A stretch of 54,241 nt of DNA from assembly GCA_017622135.1 (NCBI GenBank), contig JAGARR010000057.1:1-54241 (forward strand), read 5' to 3'. The DNA comes from Spirochaetaceae bacterium (GTDB taxonomy: Bacteria > Spirochaetota > Spirochaetia > Treponematales > Treponemataceae). A program made the translations under genes and the position numbers. Below the pieces are notes generated by a model, which saw nothing but the letters and a program-made list of their open reading frames with translations, was not told the origin of the DNA and ran no database searches. Positions within the stretch are counted from its first letter, which is position 1, and every line of letters starts with the position of its first letter. This document shows positions 42,361 to 50,809 of this stretch, one piece after another.

Positions 42361-44118
42361 CTACTTTCCCAACCTTGGAGCCTTGATTTGCAAGATTTTG
42401 GCATCTTGATGGTAAGGGTTGTATTTCAAACAGCTCTCTAGTGATCGGACAGCCTCTTGAGAAAAACCAGTCTGATACTGGAGCCAGGCTAGACGGTATA
42501 GAATATCCGCCTTCTCCCTTGCAGTGGAGGCAAAACCCGTAGCCTGAGTATAGACATCCCAGGCCTGGCTGTATTCCTTGGATCCAGCATAAATCTCACC
42601 CAAGTTCACTAGCACAGGAATCTCCACCTCATAGCTACTGGTGGAGGCTAGCTGGGGGAACCGGAGGCTTTGATCTGACAGCAGGGACTCGAACAAGTCC
42701 CTGGACAGGGACATGTTCACCGACCCGCCGGCACCCTGGGCGGAAAAATAGGCGGCACACTCACATTCCTTTACAGAAAACTTATTCTGCAATTCCTTGT
42801 AGTCATTCGTTCCAAATCGACTCATCAAGGAATCATCGAAGATGCGACGAGCATCCGCCTCCCGCCCCAGTGAAATCAAGGTCGGAACAGCAATTTCCAC
42901 CAGCTTCTCGCTGCCTGCAGCGGTACCACCACTATAAGATTCCAGCAGAAGCCACAGGTCAGCCTCCTTCTCCTCTTGGGTCATGCTTGGACTCACTGCA
43001 GGACTGATGCGGTAGGCATAGGCTAAGGCGGCAATATGGGCAGAATTAGTTCGTTGGTGGGAAGCAGCCATCAAATCAAGCACCTGGGCAGGACTGGTCT
43101 TTGGCAGCATGTCGTAGGCAATCATTCCGGCGGAACGAAGCTTTGTCTCCCGCAGGGCCCTGGCCAAGTCATTTTCCTCCGGAACCTGCTGAACCCGGAG
43201 AGCCATCTCCATCAGAGCTCGCAGACCCTCCTCATTGTCGGGGTAAAGCTCCAGCAGCCTGTTCAGCGCCAGGGATTCCATGACAAGATCCTTGCTTCTG
43301 CGGGCATCCTTTGCCCCGTTCAGATACAGTTGAGCCGGCAGCTCCGTCTCCTCAAAAGACAATAGGGCCTCTCTGGCACGACGGCCTCCTTCTTCGTCTC
43401 CCATGATGGTATGAATGTCGGAGGTCAGCAGCAACGACTCGGCAGGTCGGCTGGTCCCCAGTAGCGATAGGTAATCCAGAGCCATGGAATACCGCTTGCC
43501 GTCGTAGGCGGCATAGGCCCAAAACAAGGGATCAGAAAGCTGTGCCTCCGCACCATACTCAAGTGCCTGGTCAAAATTCCCCGTGGCGGCGTAGACCACC
43601 GCCGCATTCTGGAGCCAGGCATCGTTTTGTGTTGAAAGATAGGCGGAGGCATACACCTGGGCATAATCCGGGGAAAGAAAGTCCACCGCTCCTTTTTCTT
43701 TGGCCTCCTCCAGCTGGAACTGGGCAAGGAGGGGTGCATACTTTGAATTCTCCAACTTCTTCGCTTGTCCCAGAGCCTGGGACAAGGAGTCGTTCTCATA
43801 GAGAAACCAGCTGTAGACTGCCTTCAGGTCAAGATTTTCCGGATGCTGGTGGATTCCTGCCTTCAGCGTTTTCTCAGCCTCCCGCAACTCCCCCACCTGA
43901 ACCATCCGCTTGTAAACCCCCAGAAACTGGAGGGGACTTTGGGCTGAATCCCGTGCAGAACGCAGGGTCCTTACCACTGACTTCACATCACCGCTAGTTA
44001 TCTGGCTGTCAGCAGCCTCTAAAAGCGTATTGAAGGAAAGCCCCTCCTTCTTTGCATTGCAGGAGAACAGGAGGAAAAACATAGATAAAAACAATAATCC
44101 GCTTCCCTTCCTCAACAC
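42361..44118 (-). CDS. TPR-repeat lipoprotein
   Basis: The protein has 585 residues from GTG 44118, which directly follows the nusB stop (TAAGTG), with GGAGGAG upstream inside nusB. A lipoprotein signal ends in FLLFSC with Cys20. The rest is helical and TPR-like: REAEKTLKAGIHQHPENLDLKAVYSWF, FDQALEYGAEAQLSDPLFWAYAAYDGKRYSMALDYL, and at the end YSQAWDVYTQATGFASTAREKADILYRLAWLQYQTGFSQEAVRSL. It may be a periplasmic scaffold. No enzyme motif was seen. It is the last gene of the leftward group. Confidence 0.8.
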   Translation of the reverse strand: MLRKGSGLLFLSMFFLLFSCNAKKEGLSFNTLLEAADSQITSGDVKSVVRTLRSARDSAQSPLQFLGVYKRMVQVGELREAEKTLKAGIHQHPENLDLKAVYSWFLYENDSLSQALGQAKKLENSKYAPLLAQFQLEEAKEKGAVDFLSPDYAQVYASAYLSTQNDAWLQNAAVVYAATGNFDQALEYGAEAQLSDPLFWAYAAYDGKRYSMALDYLSLLGTSRPAESLLLTSDIHTIMGDEEGGRRAREALLSFEETELPAQLYLNGAKDARRSKDLVMESLALNRLLELYPDNEEGLRALMEMALRVQQVPEENDLARALRETKLRSAGMIAYDMLPKTSPAQVLDLMAASHQRTNSAHIAALAYAYRISPAVSPSMTQEEKEADLWLLLESYSGGTAAGSEKLVEIAVPTLISLGREADARRIFDDSLMSRFGTNDYKELQNKFSVKECECAAYFSAQGAGGSVNMSLSRDLFESLLSDQSLRFPQLASTSSYEVEIPVLVNLGEIYAGSKEYSQAWDVYTQATGFASTAREKADILYRLAWLQYQTGFSQEAVRSLESCLKYNPYHQDAKILQIKAPRLGK

Positions 44119-44541
44119 TTACGCTCCTCCCAGTTCTTTTTTGATATTGTCCAGGACTGCATTTACGAATTTATATGAATCATCAGATCCAAATTCCTTG
44201 GAGATATCCACCGCCTCGTTGATGACAATGGAAGGATGCAAGTCCTTTTGATACAGAAGCGGATACACACTGATCCGCAAAATTGCCAAGTCAACCCTGT
44301 TTATCCTCTTGAAATCCCAAGAGTCAAGGTGACGCTTGATAACCTCGTCTATTTCGGCCACGTGCTCTATGGTGCCAGCCACCAAGAGACGAGCAAAGGC
44401 CTCACTCTCATTCTGAACCTCAGTCTGAGAGGAGGAGCCCCTGGTCCAAGGAAACTCCATCATGGAGGCCACATCACCGTTGCCCATATCCCAGGAAAAC
44501 AATGCCTGGAAGGCAAGAATTCTTCCTTTCCTTCGTGCCAC
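44119..44541 (-). CDS. nusB: Transcription antitermination factor NusB
   Basis: The protein has 140 residues. It starts ARRKGRILAFQALFSWDMGN and ends IVINEAVDISKEFGSDDSYKFVNAVLDNI, both NusB signatures, and is helical throughout. NusB with NusE binds boxA in rRNA leaders. It starts six bases after the SurA-like gene and directly abuts the TPR lipoprotein gene. Confidence 0.96.
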   Translation of the reverse strand: MARRKGRILAFQALFSWDMGNGDVASMMEFPWTRGSSSQTEVQNESEAFARLLVAGTIEHVAEIDEVIKRHLDSWDFKRINRVDLAILRISVYPLLYQKDLHPSIVINEAVDISKEFGSDDSYKFVNAVLDNIKKELGGA

Positions 44542-44547
44542 GTCTTC

Positions 44548-45630
44548 CTACCAGTTTTCCAGCAATGTATCCAAGGCGGCACCTGACTTTACCATCTGGA
44601 AGTTGGCGGGAGTACGCAGCTCTTGGGTCAACTCCTGGGCCGCCTGGGCCATGAACTGGTTCTGTTGCTGCACCGTCAGATTCTGGCGGATGTACTCGTA
44701 CACCGTCACCGTTGAGTCAGGCTGAATCACATCACTAATCTGCAGCATCTTTGCATCGTACTTGCCACGCACAATATAGAACTGAAAGTCAGTGTCGGTA
44801 GGGGTAATCTCCGACACATAATCCACATTCTTTGTGAACAGCTCCATCAAACTCTGGTAGGTGATTCCCATCTGCTGGGCAGCCTGCGTACTCTTGCTGA
44901 CATACATGTCACCAGCCTGATAGGTTCCGTCGGCCTTCTGGGCTGCCTTGATCTTCTCAGGACTTGTCTTCTTACTCTTGAGCTCCTCGTAGATTGAGGT
45001 GATTTTCTTCTGGGCTGCCTTCTCGTCCTTTCCCTTGGGAACCAGCACCAAGAAAAGCTTGAGGATGTCGTTCTGGACAAAGGAAGACTTGTTCATGTCG
45101 TAGAAGGCCCTGATGTCGGCATCGGTAGGGGTGATGGACCCCAGTTCCCCCTGCTTCTTCGACATGATGTACTGGCTCACCAGTAGCTGGCTCTTCATGT
45201 AGTTCTTGTACTCACTGAGAGTCATCCCCACCTGAGCCTTGATATAATCATCCAAAGACATTCCTGTCTGCTGCTTGATAATCTGAGCCAGCTGTGCCTC
45301 CGTAAGCTGCTGCCCGATCTGCTGGGCCATATTGCCAAGGAAGTATTCGTTCACCTGGGAGTCAGTTATGCTGATTCCAGCCTTCTGGGCCGCCTGCATC
45401 ACCAACAGCTCATCTATCATAGCATCAAGGATTTCCTTCTTCTGCTCAACGGTGAAAGAAGTCATTCCTGTCTGCAACTTGTATGATTCCACTCGATTCT
45501 TCAACTGCCTGAGGGTAATTGACTCGGACTTGTTCAGCTTGACGTTGGCCAGGGGCTGCAAGTCAGCCTGGGCAAAGGCCAGGACACTGGTAAACAGAAT
45601 CAATACGCTACCAAGAGCAAATCGTTTCAT
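44548..45630 (-). CDS. SurA-like periplasmic chaperone
   Basis: The protein has 360 residues. A cleavable signal peptide (MKRFALGSVLILFTSVLAFAQ, cut after AFA) is followed by a SurA N-terminal domain (TVEQKKEILDAMIDELLVMQAAQKAGISITDSQVNEYF). A parvulin-like stretch around 180-300 is weakly recognisable, so isomerase activity is uncertain. Gln-rich helices (QQQNQFMAQAAQELTQELR) near the end may continue the chaperone core. It should assist outer-membrane or periplasmic folding. GAGGAG lies upstream of ATG 45630. It sits 124 bases after alaS. Confidence 0.8.
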   Translation of the reverse strand: MKRFALGSVLILFTSVLAFAQADLQPLANVKLNKSESITLRQLKNRVESYKLQTGMTSFTVEQKKEILDAMIDELLVMQAAQKAGISITDSQVNEYFLGNMAQQIGQQLTEAQLAQIIKQQTGMSLDDYIKAQVGMTLSEYKNYMKSQLLVSQYIMSKKQGELGSITPTDADIRAFYDMNKSSFVQNDILKLFLVLVPKGKDEKAAQKKITSIYEELKSKKTSPEKIKAAQKADGTYQAGDMYVSKSTQAAQQMGITYQSLMELFTKNVDYVSEITPTDTDFQFYIVRGKYDAKMLQISDVIQPDSTVTVYEYIRQNLTVQQQNQFMAQAAQELTQELRTPANFQMVKSGAALDTLLENW

Positions 45631-45712
45631 TCAAAACTCCTCTATGGGTCAATCAAAACGTAAGAATATCTTAAAAATTCCAATCGACACCGTATATTCT
45701 ACAGTACAAACA

Positions 45713-45756
45713 GCAGACTTGGGACGATGTTACATATCCCAGGTCCGCTTTTTTTT
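45713..45756. terminator. Bidirectional terminator-like hairpin at the alaS 3' end
   Basis: Arms 45713-45724 and 45737-45748 pair over twelve positions, with one mismatch and one wobble, around a 12-base loop. On the plus strand eight T residues (45749-45756) follow, which overlap the alaS stop. On the minus strand only TGTTTGT follows. It may end alaS, but the better orientation is plus, where no gene precedes it. Confidence 0.55.
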
Positions 45757-47539
45757 AGGAAATTACCGCCCGAATTCTGCGGACACCGGCCGAGGAGGAC
45801 TGCTCCTTCTGAATCTTGAAGGTGCCGATGAGGCCAGTATGCTCCACGTGGGGGCCACCGCACACCTCCTTGGAGAAGTCGCCGATGGTATACACCTTCA
45901 CCCGATCCTCATACTTCTCGCCAAACAGGGCGGTGGCACCGGAATTCTTGGCCTCCTCCAGATCCATAATCTCCATGGAGACCGGCAGGTCACGCTTAAT
46001 CTGCTGGTTCACCATGTCCTCAACTCGCTGCACCTCTTCCTTTGTCATGGGAGCGGGATGAGAGAAGTCAAACCGCATTCTGTCGGCGGTAATGTTGGAG
46101 CCCTTCTGGGCCACATGGTCTCCCAGCACCACCTTCAAAGCCTTGTGCAGCAGGTGGGTAGCGGTGTGGTACTTGGTGGTGATTTCAGACTGCTCAGCCA
46201 AGCCCCCCTTGAAGGCACCGGCGCTCTGGGTGCGGGAAAGCTCCTGGTGCTTTTTCTCCGCCTCTTGGAATCCAGCCTTGTCCACAGTGAAGCCATTTTC
46301 TGCCGCCAGCTCCTCTGTCAGCTCAATGGGGAATCCAAAGGTGTCGTAGAGGCGGAAGGCAACCCGTCCGGGAATCTCCTTCTTGGGATTCTTCATCAGG
46401 TTGGGCAAAAGCTTCTCGAATTCAGCCTCGCCCTTTCGCAGGGTCTCCCCGAACTTCTTCTCCTCGGCAGCCAGCTCTCCCAGTATCTTTTCGGCATTGT
46501 CAGCCAGCTCTGGATAGGGGGCCTTGAAATTATCGATTACCAGCTGGGCCAGGCCGGGCAGGAAGGCCTCCTGGATTCCCAGCTTCTTGCCGTGGCGGAC
46601 CATGCGGCGGATCAGGCGGCGAAGCACGTAGCCCGCCCCCACATTGGAGGGAACAACACCCTTGGGATCTCCTAGGATGAACACGGAGGCACGGAGGTGG
46701 TCCGCAATGACACGGACGCTGCGGTCGGACTCCTCGGCGGTGCCGTAGCGGTAGCCGGACAACTGCTCCACTCCCTGAATGATGGGCTGGAAGATTTCAG
46801 TCTGGTAGACGCTGGTTTTGCCCGCCAACACCGTGGTGGTACGCTCCAACCCCATTCCAGTGTCAACATTTTGCTTGGGCAGCTTCACCAGGGTGTTCTC
46901 ATCGATGCGGTTGTACTCCATGAACACGTTGTTCCAGATTTCCATCCAGTTGTCGCTGTCAGTGCCCTTGTTTGAGCCGGGACCGGGCATTCCCTCCCCC
47001 ACCCAATAGAAGATTTCGGTGTCGGGACCACAGGGGCCGGTGGGACCTGCAGCCCACCAGTTGTCGCTGGCAGGAAGGTAGGCGATGCGGTCTTCCGGCA
47101 TGCCCACTTCCTTCCAGTAGGAGGCGGACTCGTCGTCCCGGGGGGCGTTCTCGTCCCCGGCGAAAACCGTGACGGAAAGGAGCTGAGGATCCAGTGCCAG
47201 CCAATCCTTGGAGGTGAGGAACTCATAGCTGAAGGCAATTGATTCCTTCTTGAAGTAATCCCCCAGAGACCAGTTTCCCAACATCTCGAAGCAGGTGAGG
47301 TGGCTGGCATCTCCAACCTCGTCAATATCTCCAGTGCGGACACACTTTTGGTAGTCCACCAGACGGGTACCGGCAGGATGAGTCTCTCCCATGAGATAGG
47401 GCACCAGAGGATGCATTCCTGCGGTGGTAAAAAGAACAGAAGGATCGTTTTCCGGAATCAGGGACTTGCCGGAAATCTCAACGTGATTCTTCGTCTTGAA
47501 GAATTCGATATATTTTTTGCGTAATTCGTTGGCGGTCAT
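45755..47539 (-). CDS. alaS: Alanyl-tRNA synthetase, short form without C-Ala domain
   Basis: The protein has 594 residues against about 875 in E. coli. The catalytic core (LRKKYIEFFKTKNHVEI, FTTAGMHPLVPYL, CFEMLGNWSLGDYFKKE) and the tRNA-recognition region are complete. The editing domain has HLLHKALK and CGGPHVEHTG zinc motifs. It ends right after SSAGVRRIRAVIS, so the oligomerisation/C-Ala (DHHA1) domain is absent. Such short AlaS proteins occur in spirochaetes, so this is not a broken gene. ATG 47539 lies about three bases after the predicted transcript start. The AAGGG in front of it would fall outside the mRNA. Confidence 0.96.
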   Translation of the reverse strand: MTANELRKKYIEFFKTKNHVEISGKSLIPENDPSVLFTTAGMHPLVPYLMGETHPAGTRLVDYQKCVRTGDIDEVGDASHLTCFEMLGNWSLGDYFKKESIAFSYEFLTSKDWLALDPQLLSVTVFAGDENAPRDDESASYWKEVGMPEDRIAYLPASDNWWAAGPTGPCGPDTEIFYWVGEGMPGPGSNKGTDSDNWMEIWNNVFMEYNRIDENTLVKLPKQNVDTGMGLERTTTVLAGKTSVYQTEIFQPIIQGVEQLSGYRYGTAEESDRSVRVIADHLRASVFILGDPKGVVPSNVGAGYVLRRLIRRMVRHGKKLGIQEAFLPGLAQLVIDNFKAPYPELADNAEKILGELAAEEKKFGETLRKGEAEFEKLLPNLMKNPKKEIPGRVAFRLYDTFGFPIELTEELAAENGFTVDKAGFQEAEKKHQELSRTQSAGAFKGGLAEQSEITTKYHTATHLLHKALKVVLGDHVAQKGSNITADRMRFDFSHPAPMTKEEVQRVEDMVNQQIKRDLPVSMEIMDLEEAKNSGATALFGEKYEDRVKVYTIGDFSKEVCGGPHVEHTGLIGTFKIQKEQSSSAGVRRIRAVIS

Positions 47540-47548
47540 AATGCCCTT

Positions 47549-47577
47549 ATAATAAATTTGAAAAGATTCTCTGTCAA
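47549..47577 (-). promoter_or_regulatory. Promoter of alaS, predicted near-leaderless
   Basis: On the minus strand it reads TTGACA (47577-47572), 17 bases, TATTAT (47554-47549). The start codon is at 47539, only nine bases past the -10 box, so the transcript should begin about three bases before it. Confidence 0.8.
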
Positions 47578-47702
47578 GACAAGGGATGACAGAGAGGTGG
47601 ATTGAAAGAAATCACCCGAAAACTGACATCATATAGAAAATAATCCCCTACGACGATAATCAAGCAAACACTGCAGCCACCGGGGATGAAAATTCTATAC
47701 CC

Positions 47703-47730
47703 TTTACTATTATCTCCAATGTGCTATACT
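47703..47730 (+). promoter_or_regulatory. Extended -10 promoter of dagK, predicted leaderless
   Basis: TGC-TATACT (TATACT at 47725-47730) is an extended -10. A weak -35 TTTACT lies 16 bases upstream. Seven bases later is the dagK ATG (47738), so transcription should begin at or next to the start codon. Confidence 0.65.
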
Positions 47731-47737
47731 GTATCCT

Positions 47738-48601
47738 ATGGAAATCATTGCAAATCCCCACAGCGGAAAGAACAAGGGCATGGACATTGTTCAGCAAGTA
47801 AAATCCTATCTTGACGGTCGGAACATTCCCTATACTGTCCATCTCACCCGAGAACAGGGCCACGGCCAGTATCTTGCCCGGGAACTATGCCGGCAGGGAG
47901 CGGACACCATCGTGGCCATCGGTGGGGACGGCACCTTCCACGAGGCCCTCAACGGCATGGACTTTACCCGCAGCCGCCTGGGCTTCATCCCCGCAGGCCG
48001 TGGCAACGACTACGCAACAGGTACTGGCATCAGCTGCAATCCCCTGGAGGCATTGGCCCCCATCGTCGCAAGAATCCCTGCCGATACGGACTTCATCCAG
48101 GTGGGCAAGGCCCGTTGCCTGAACGTGGGTGGAACAGGCCTGGATGTGGCGGTGCTGGAGCATACTGCCCACAAGAAGAATTCCATTTCCTACGCAACCT
48201 CCCTGGTCCATTGCCTGCTGAAATTCGACCCCTACCCCATCCAGGTGGAGCTGGAGGGCCAGACCCGGAACTTCACCTGTGTTATGGCGGCAGTCTGCAA
48301 CGGAACACAGTTCGGGGGCGGTATGCAGTTGTGTCCACCAGCCCGGAACAACGACGGACTCATTGACCTGATGGTCATCTGCAAGCCCCGAGGTATTCCC
48401 ACCATCGCCATCATGCCGGGCTTTGTGAAAGGTAAACACCTAGGTAAGTCCTATACCACCCACCTTCGCTGCACCAGCGTCAAAATCAAAACCCCTGCCC
48501 CCATCCAGCTGGACGGTGAGATCTACCGCAACTTGAATTTTGACACCCGCATAGTTCCCGGAGGCTGCAGGACCTTCGCAACGAGGCTGGAGAAGGAATG
48601 A
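47738..48601 (+). CDS. Diacylglycerol/lipid kinase (DagK/YegS family)
   Basis: The protein has 287 residues. It has the DAGK catalytic signature: EIIANPHSGKNKG at the start, TIVAIGGDGTFHEALNGM (GGDGT nucleotide loop, about residues 59-76), LGFIPAGRGNDYATGTGI and LDGEIY near the C-terminus. It phosphorylates diacylglycerol or a related lipid at the membrane. The exact substrate is unknown. There is no Shine-Dalgarno before ATG 47738. The carD gene follows after 63 bases with its own promoter. Confidence 0.92.
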   Translation: MEIIANPHSGKNKGMDIVQQVKSYLDGRNIPYTVHLTREQGHGQYLARELCRQGADTIVAIGGDGTFHEALNGMDFTRSRLGFIPAGRGNDYATGTGISCNPLEALAPIVARIPADTDFIQVGKARCLNVGGTGLDVAVLEHTAHKKNSISYATSLVHCLLKFDPYPIQVELEGQTRNFTCVMAAVCNGTQFGGGMQLCPPARNNDGLIDLMVICKPRGIPTIAIMPGFVKGKHLGKSYTTHLRCTSVKIKTPAPIQLDGEIYRNLNFDTRIVPGGCRTFATRLEKE

Positions 48602-48626
48602 CCTACTGGTATCTTCTCCCTCTTCT

Positions 48627-48655
48627 TTGACCATTTCATTTTTTTGTGATATACT
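48627..48655 (+). promoter_or_regulatory. Promoter of carD, predicted near-leaderless
   Basis: TTGACC (48627-48632), 17 bases, TATACT (48650-48655) preceded by TGA (extended -10). The carD ATG at 48665 is nine bases after the -10 box, so the leader would be about two or three bases and has no Shine-Dalgarno. Confidence 0.8.
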
Positions 48656-48664
48656 AGAAGAATC

Positions 48665-49297
48665 ATGAGCAGTTCTGAGTATAAATTCCAAATCGATCAG
48701 AAGGTTGTGTATCCCAGCCAGGGTGTAGGCAAAATCACCGACATTACGGAGAAGAAATTCAAGGATCAGATGCTTACCTACTATGTCATCTACCTTGCGG
48801 TCTCCGACATGGTGGTCATGGTTCCTGTGGACAGGGTGGAGGAGCTGGGCATCCGCGCCATTGTCTCTGCCGAGGAGGCCCAGAAGGCCATCGACATGAT
48901 GTCAGAGGAGGTGGAGCCCATCACCTCCGACTGGAAGCTCCGCTACCAGATGAACATGGATCTGCTGAAAAAGGGAACCATCATGGATATTGCCACCATT
49001 GTCCGCTGCCTCTACCACCGCAGCAAGGTGAAGGAACTGCCGATTCTTGAGCGCAAGCTCTATGATTCCGCAAAGAAGCTGCTGGAGGACGAAATTTCTT
49101 CCGCCTTGGATATGCCTGGCAAGGAGGTGGAATCCATCCTGCTGTCAAAGCTGGAGCCCATGGGACTGGTTCGAGATGCAAAGCATTCCACCAATGCCAA
49201 CAGCTTTGACGATGACGAAGAATTCCTGGATGACGACACCGAAATCATCAATGACGACGATGAGGATGAGGACGATATGGACGGAGACGAGGACTAG
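48665..49297 (+). CDS. carD: CarD-family transcriptional regulator with acidic tail
   Basis: The protein has 210 residues, longer than the usual 160 or so. The RNA-polymerase-interacting domain is at about 1-70 (FQIDQKVVYPSQGVGKITDITEKKF, YYVIYLAVSDMVVMVPVDR). A helical DNA-binding domain covers about 75-175 (WKLRYQMNMDLLKKGTIMDIATIVRCLYHRSKVKELPILERKLYDSA). The last 30 or so residues are mostly Asp/Glu (DDDEDEDDMDGDED). CarD stabilises open promoter complexes, notably at rRNA promoters. It is followed by ispDF after six bases. Confidence 0.95.
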   Translation: MSSSEYKFQIDQKVVYPSQGVGKITDITEKKFKDQMLTYYVIYLAVSDMVVMVPVDRVEELGIRAIVSAEEAQKAIDMMSEEVEPITSDWKLRYQMNMDLLKKGTIMDIATIVRCLYHRSKVKELPILERKLYDSAKKLLEDEISSALDMPGKEVESILLSKLEPMGLVRDAKHSTNANSFDDDEEFLDDDTEIINDDDEDEDDMDGDED

Positions 49298-49303
49298 CGG
49301 CTG

Positions 49304-50719
49304 ATGAACATTGCCGTCATCGTAACAGCGGCCGGTTCCTCCACCCGCATGGGAGGCCAGAAGAAGGAGTACCGTTTCCTGCCTGATGGTGGAGGAACGG
49401 TGCTTTCCGCCGCCACCGAAGCATTCCTTTCAACCATTCCGTCAGAATCATCTTTTCCCTCAAGTCCCACCAATTCCATTACAGACCATATTCTTCACCC
49501 AAGGCTCACCACCGTGGTCATTACCCTGCCTCCCGACTCAGGGGAAGATGGTGCAAAGGCGGCTAGACAGGCTCTCTTTGCCTCCTCCAGGCTTGCGGCC
49601 ATCTGGAAAGACGACGCTGCCCCATATGCCGAAAACAACGAAGTACAGGGGAAGCCGCAACTTGTGATGATGGAGGGAGGCCAGAGCCGGCAGGAATCAG
49701 TGTTCAAGGCACTGCAAGCCTTGGAACAGCCTTCTGTTGCCCCCACAGGTTCCACCTGCAACAAGCTGCCGCCACCAGACCTTGTCCTGATCCATGATGG
49801 AGCCCGCCCCTTTGTATCCCACAAGGAAATACAGGAGGTGGTGGCGGCCACCATCAACCATGGGGCGGCAGCCTGCGGAATCCCTCCGGTGGACACCCAG
49901 AAGGAAATGAACCAGCAGGGATTCATCATGCGCCACCTGGACCGGAGCAAGCTCGTGGCCATCCAGACTCCCCAAGGCTTTGCCTTCAAGCCACTGCTAG
50001 AAGCCCACCGCAAGGCCGCCTCTGCGGGATTTAACACCACTGACGACACTGCCATCTGGGGAGAGTACGTGGGGCCGGTGAAGATTACTCCAGGATCCGT
50101 GAACAACAAGAAGATAACCTTTCCTAGTGATTTAGACAATTATCCCGGCTCACATTGTCCTGACGTAGATTCCCCCAACCATAAACCTAGATCAAACACC
50201 GAAAACGATGACGACGCCACAGAACCAAGGAGTAACACCATGAAAATACGCACCGGACTGGGCTATGACCTGCACCGCCTGGCGGAAGGACGCCAGCTGA
50301 TTCTGGGAGGTGTTCCCATACCCTTCCACAAGGGGGAGACGGGCCACTCCGATGGAGACGTGCTGCTCCACGCCATTACCGATGCCCTGCTAGGGGCCGC
50401 CGGCCTTACAGACATCGGGGAGCTCTTTCCTCCCTCGAATCCTCAGTGGAAGGGAGCTGATTCACGGCAGTTGCTGGAGGCAGCATGGAAGCTGGTGGTG
50501 GAGGTGGGCTGGCGACTGGAAAACTTGGACTGCGTAGTGGCCATACAGGAACCCAAGCTTCTCCCCCATCGTACTGCCATTCGGGAAAGCGTTGCCGCCA
50601 TCCTGCAGGTGGAGGTTGATCAGGTCTTTGTAAAGGCAAAGACTGGCGAGAAGCTGGGACCCGTGGGAAATGGCGAGGCAGTGGAGGTGTGGGCCACCTG
50701 CCTTTTGACAAGAGGATAA
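49304..50719 (+). CDS. ispDF: Bifunctional IspD-IspF (MEP cytidylyltransferase / MEcPP synthase)
   Basis: The protein has 471 residues. The IspD half (about 1-270) has IVTAAGSSTRMGGQKKEY and LVLIHDGARPFV and makes CDP-ME. An insert of about 45 residues (after EAFLSTIPSES) interrupts the usual nucleotide-binding core. A variable linker (about 275-312, ENDDDATEPRSN) leads to IspF (from about 313) with GLGYDLHRLAEGR, GHSDGDVLLHAITDALLGAAGLTDIGELFP and FVKAKTGEKLGPVG, which cyclises CDP-ME2P. IspE, the step between, is encoded at 13914-14792. It follows carD closely with only a weak GAGG 14 bases upstream. Confidence 0.95.
   Translation: MNIAVIVTAAGSSTRMGGQKKEYRFLPDGGGTVLSAATEAFLSTIPSESSFPSSPTNSITDHILHPRLTTVVITLPPDSGEDGAKAARQALFASSRLAAIWKDDAAPYAENNEVQGKPQLVMMEGGQSRQESVFKALQALEQPSVAPTGSTCNKLPPPDLVLIHDGARPFVSHKEIQEVVAATINHGAAACGIPPVDTQKEMNQQGFIMRHLDRSKLVAIQTPQGFAFKPLLEAHRKAASAGFNTTDDTAIWGEYVGPVKITPGSVNNKKITFPSDLDNYPGSHCPDVDSPNHKPRSNTENDDDATEPRSNTMKIRTGLGYDLHRLAEGRQLILGGVPIPFHKGETGHSDGDVLLHAITDALLGAAGLTDIGELFPPSNPQWKGADSRQLLEAAWKLVVEVGWRLENLDCVVAIQEPKLLPHRTAIRESVAAILQVEVDQVFVKAKTGEKLGPVGNGEAVEVWATCLLTRG
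50227..50242 (+). promoter_or_regulatory. Internal ribosome-binding site and ATG at the IspF domain boundary
   Basis: AAGGAG (50227-50232) lies seven bases before an in-frame ATG (50240) that begins MKIRTGLGYDLHR, exactly where free-standing IspF proteins start. Independent translation of a 159-residue IspF from the fused gene is therefore possible. Confidence 0.55.
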
Positions 50720-50774
50720 AAAAATTGCCAGCCCTCCTACACCCCCGAAACTAGGGATGCCGGCGGACTGGCAA
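50717..50774 (-). terminator. Terminator of the coiled-coil protein gene
   Basis: On the minus strand TTGCCAG (50774-50768) pairs with CTGGCAA (50731-50725), with further G/C pairing inside. A run of about seven T residues follows (50724-50718). It starts 36 bases after the stop and reaches the ispDF stop codon. Confidence 0.75.
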
Positions 50775-50809
50775 CCTGCAATGGCCGAAGATTCCAGCCA
50801 CCATGCTTC

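Noticed and set aside
45755..47539. alaS as a truncated pseudogene
   Set aside because: The catalytic and editing domains are intact, and a missing C-Ala domain is a known spirochaete form.
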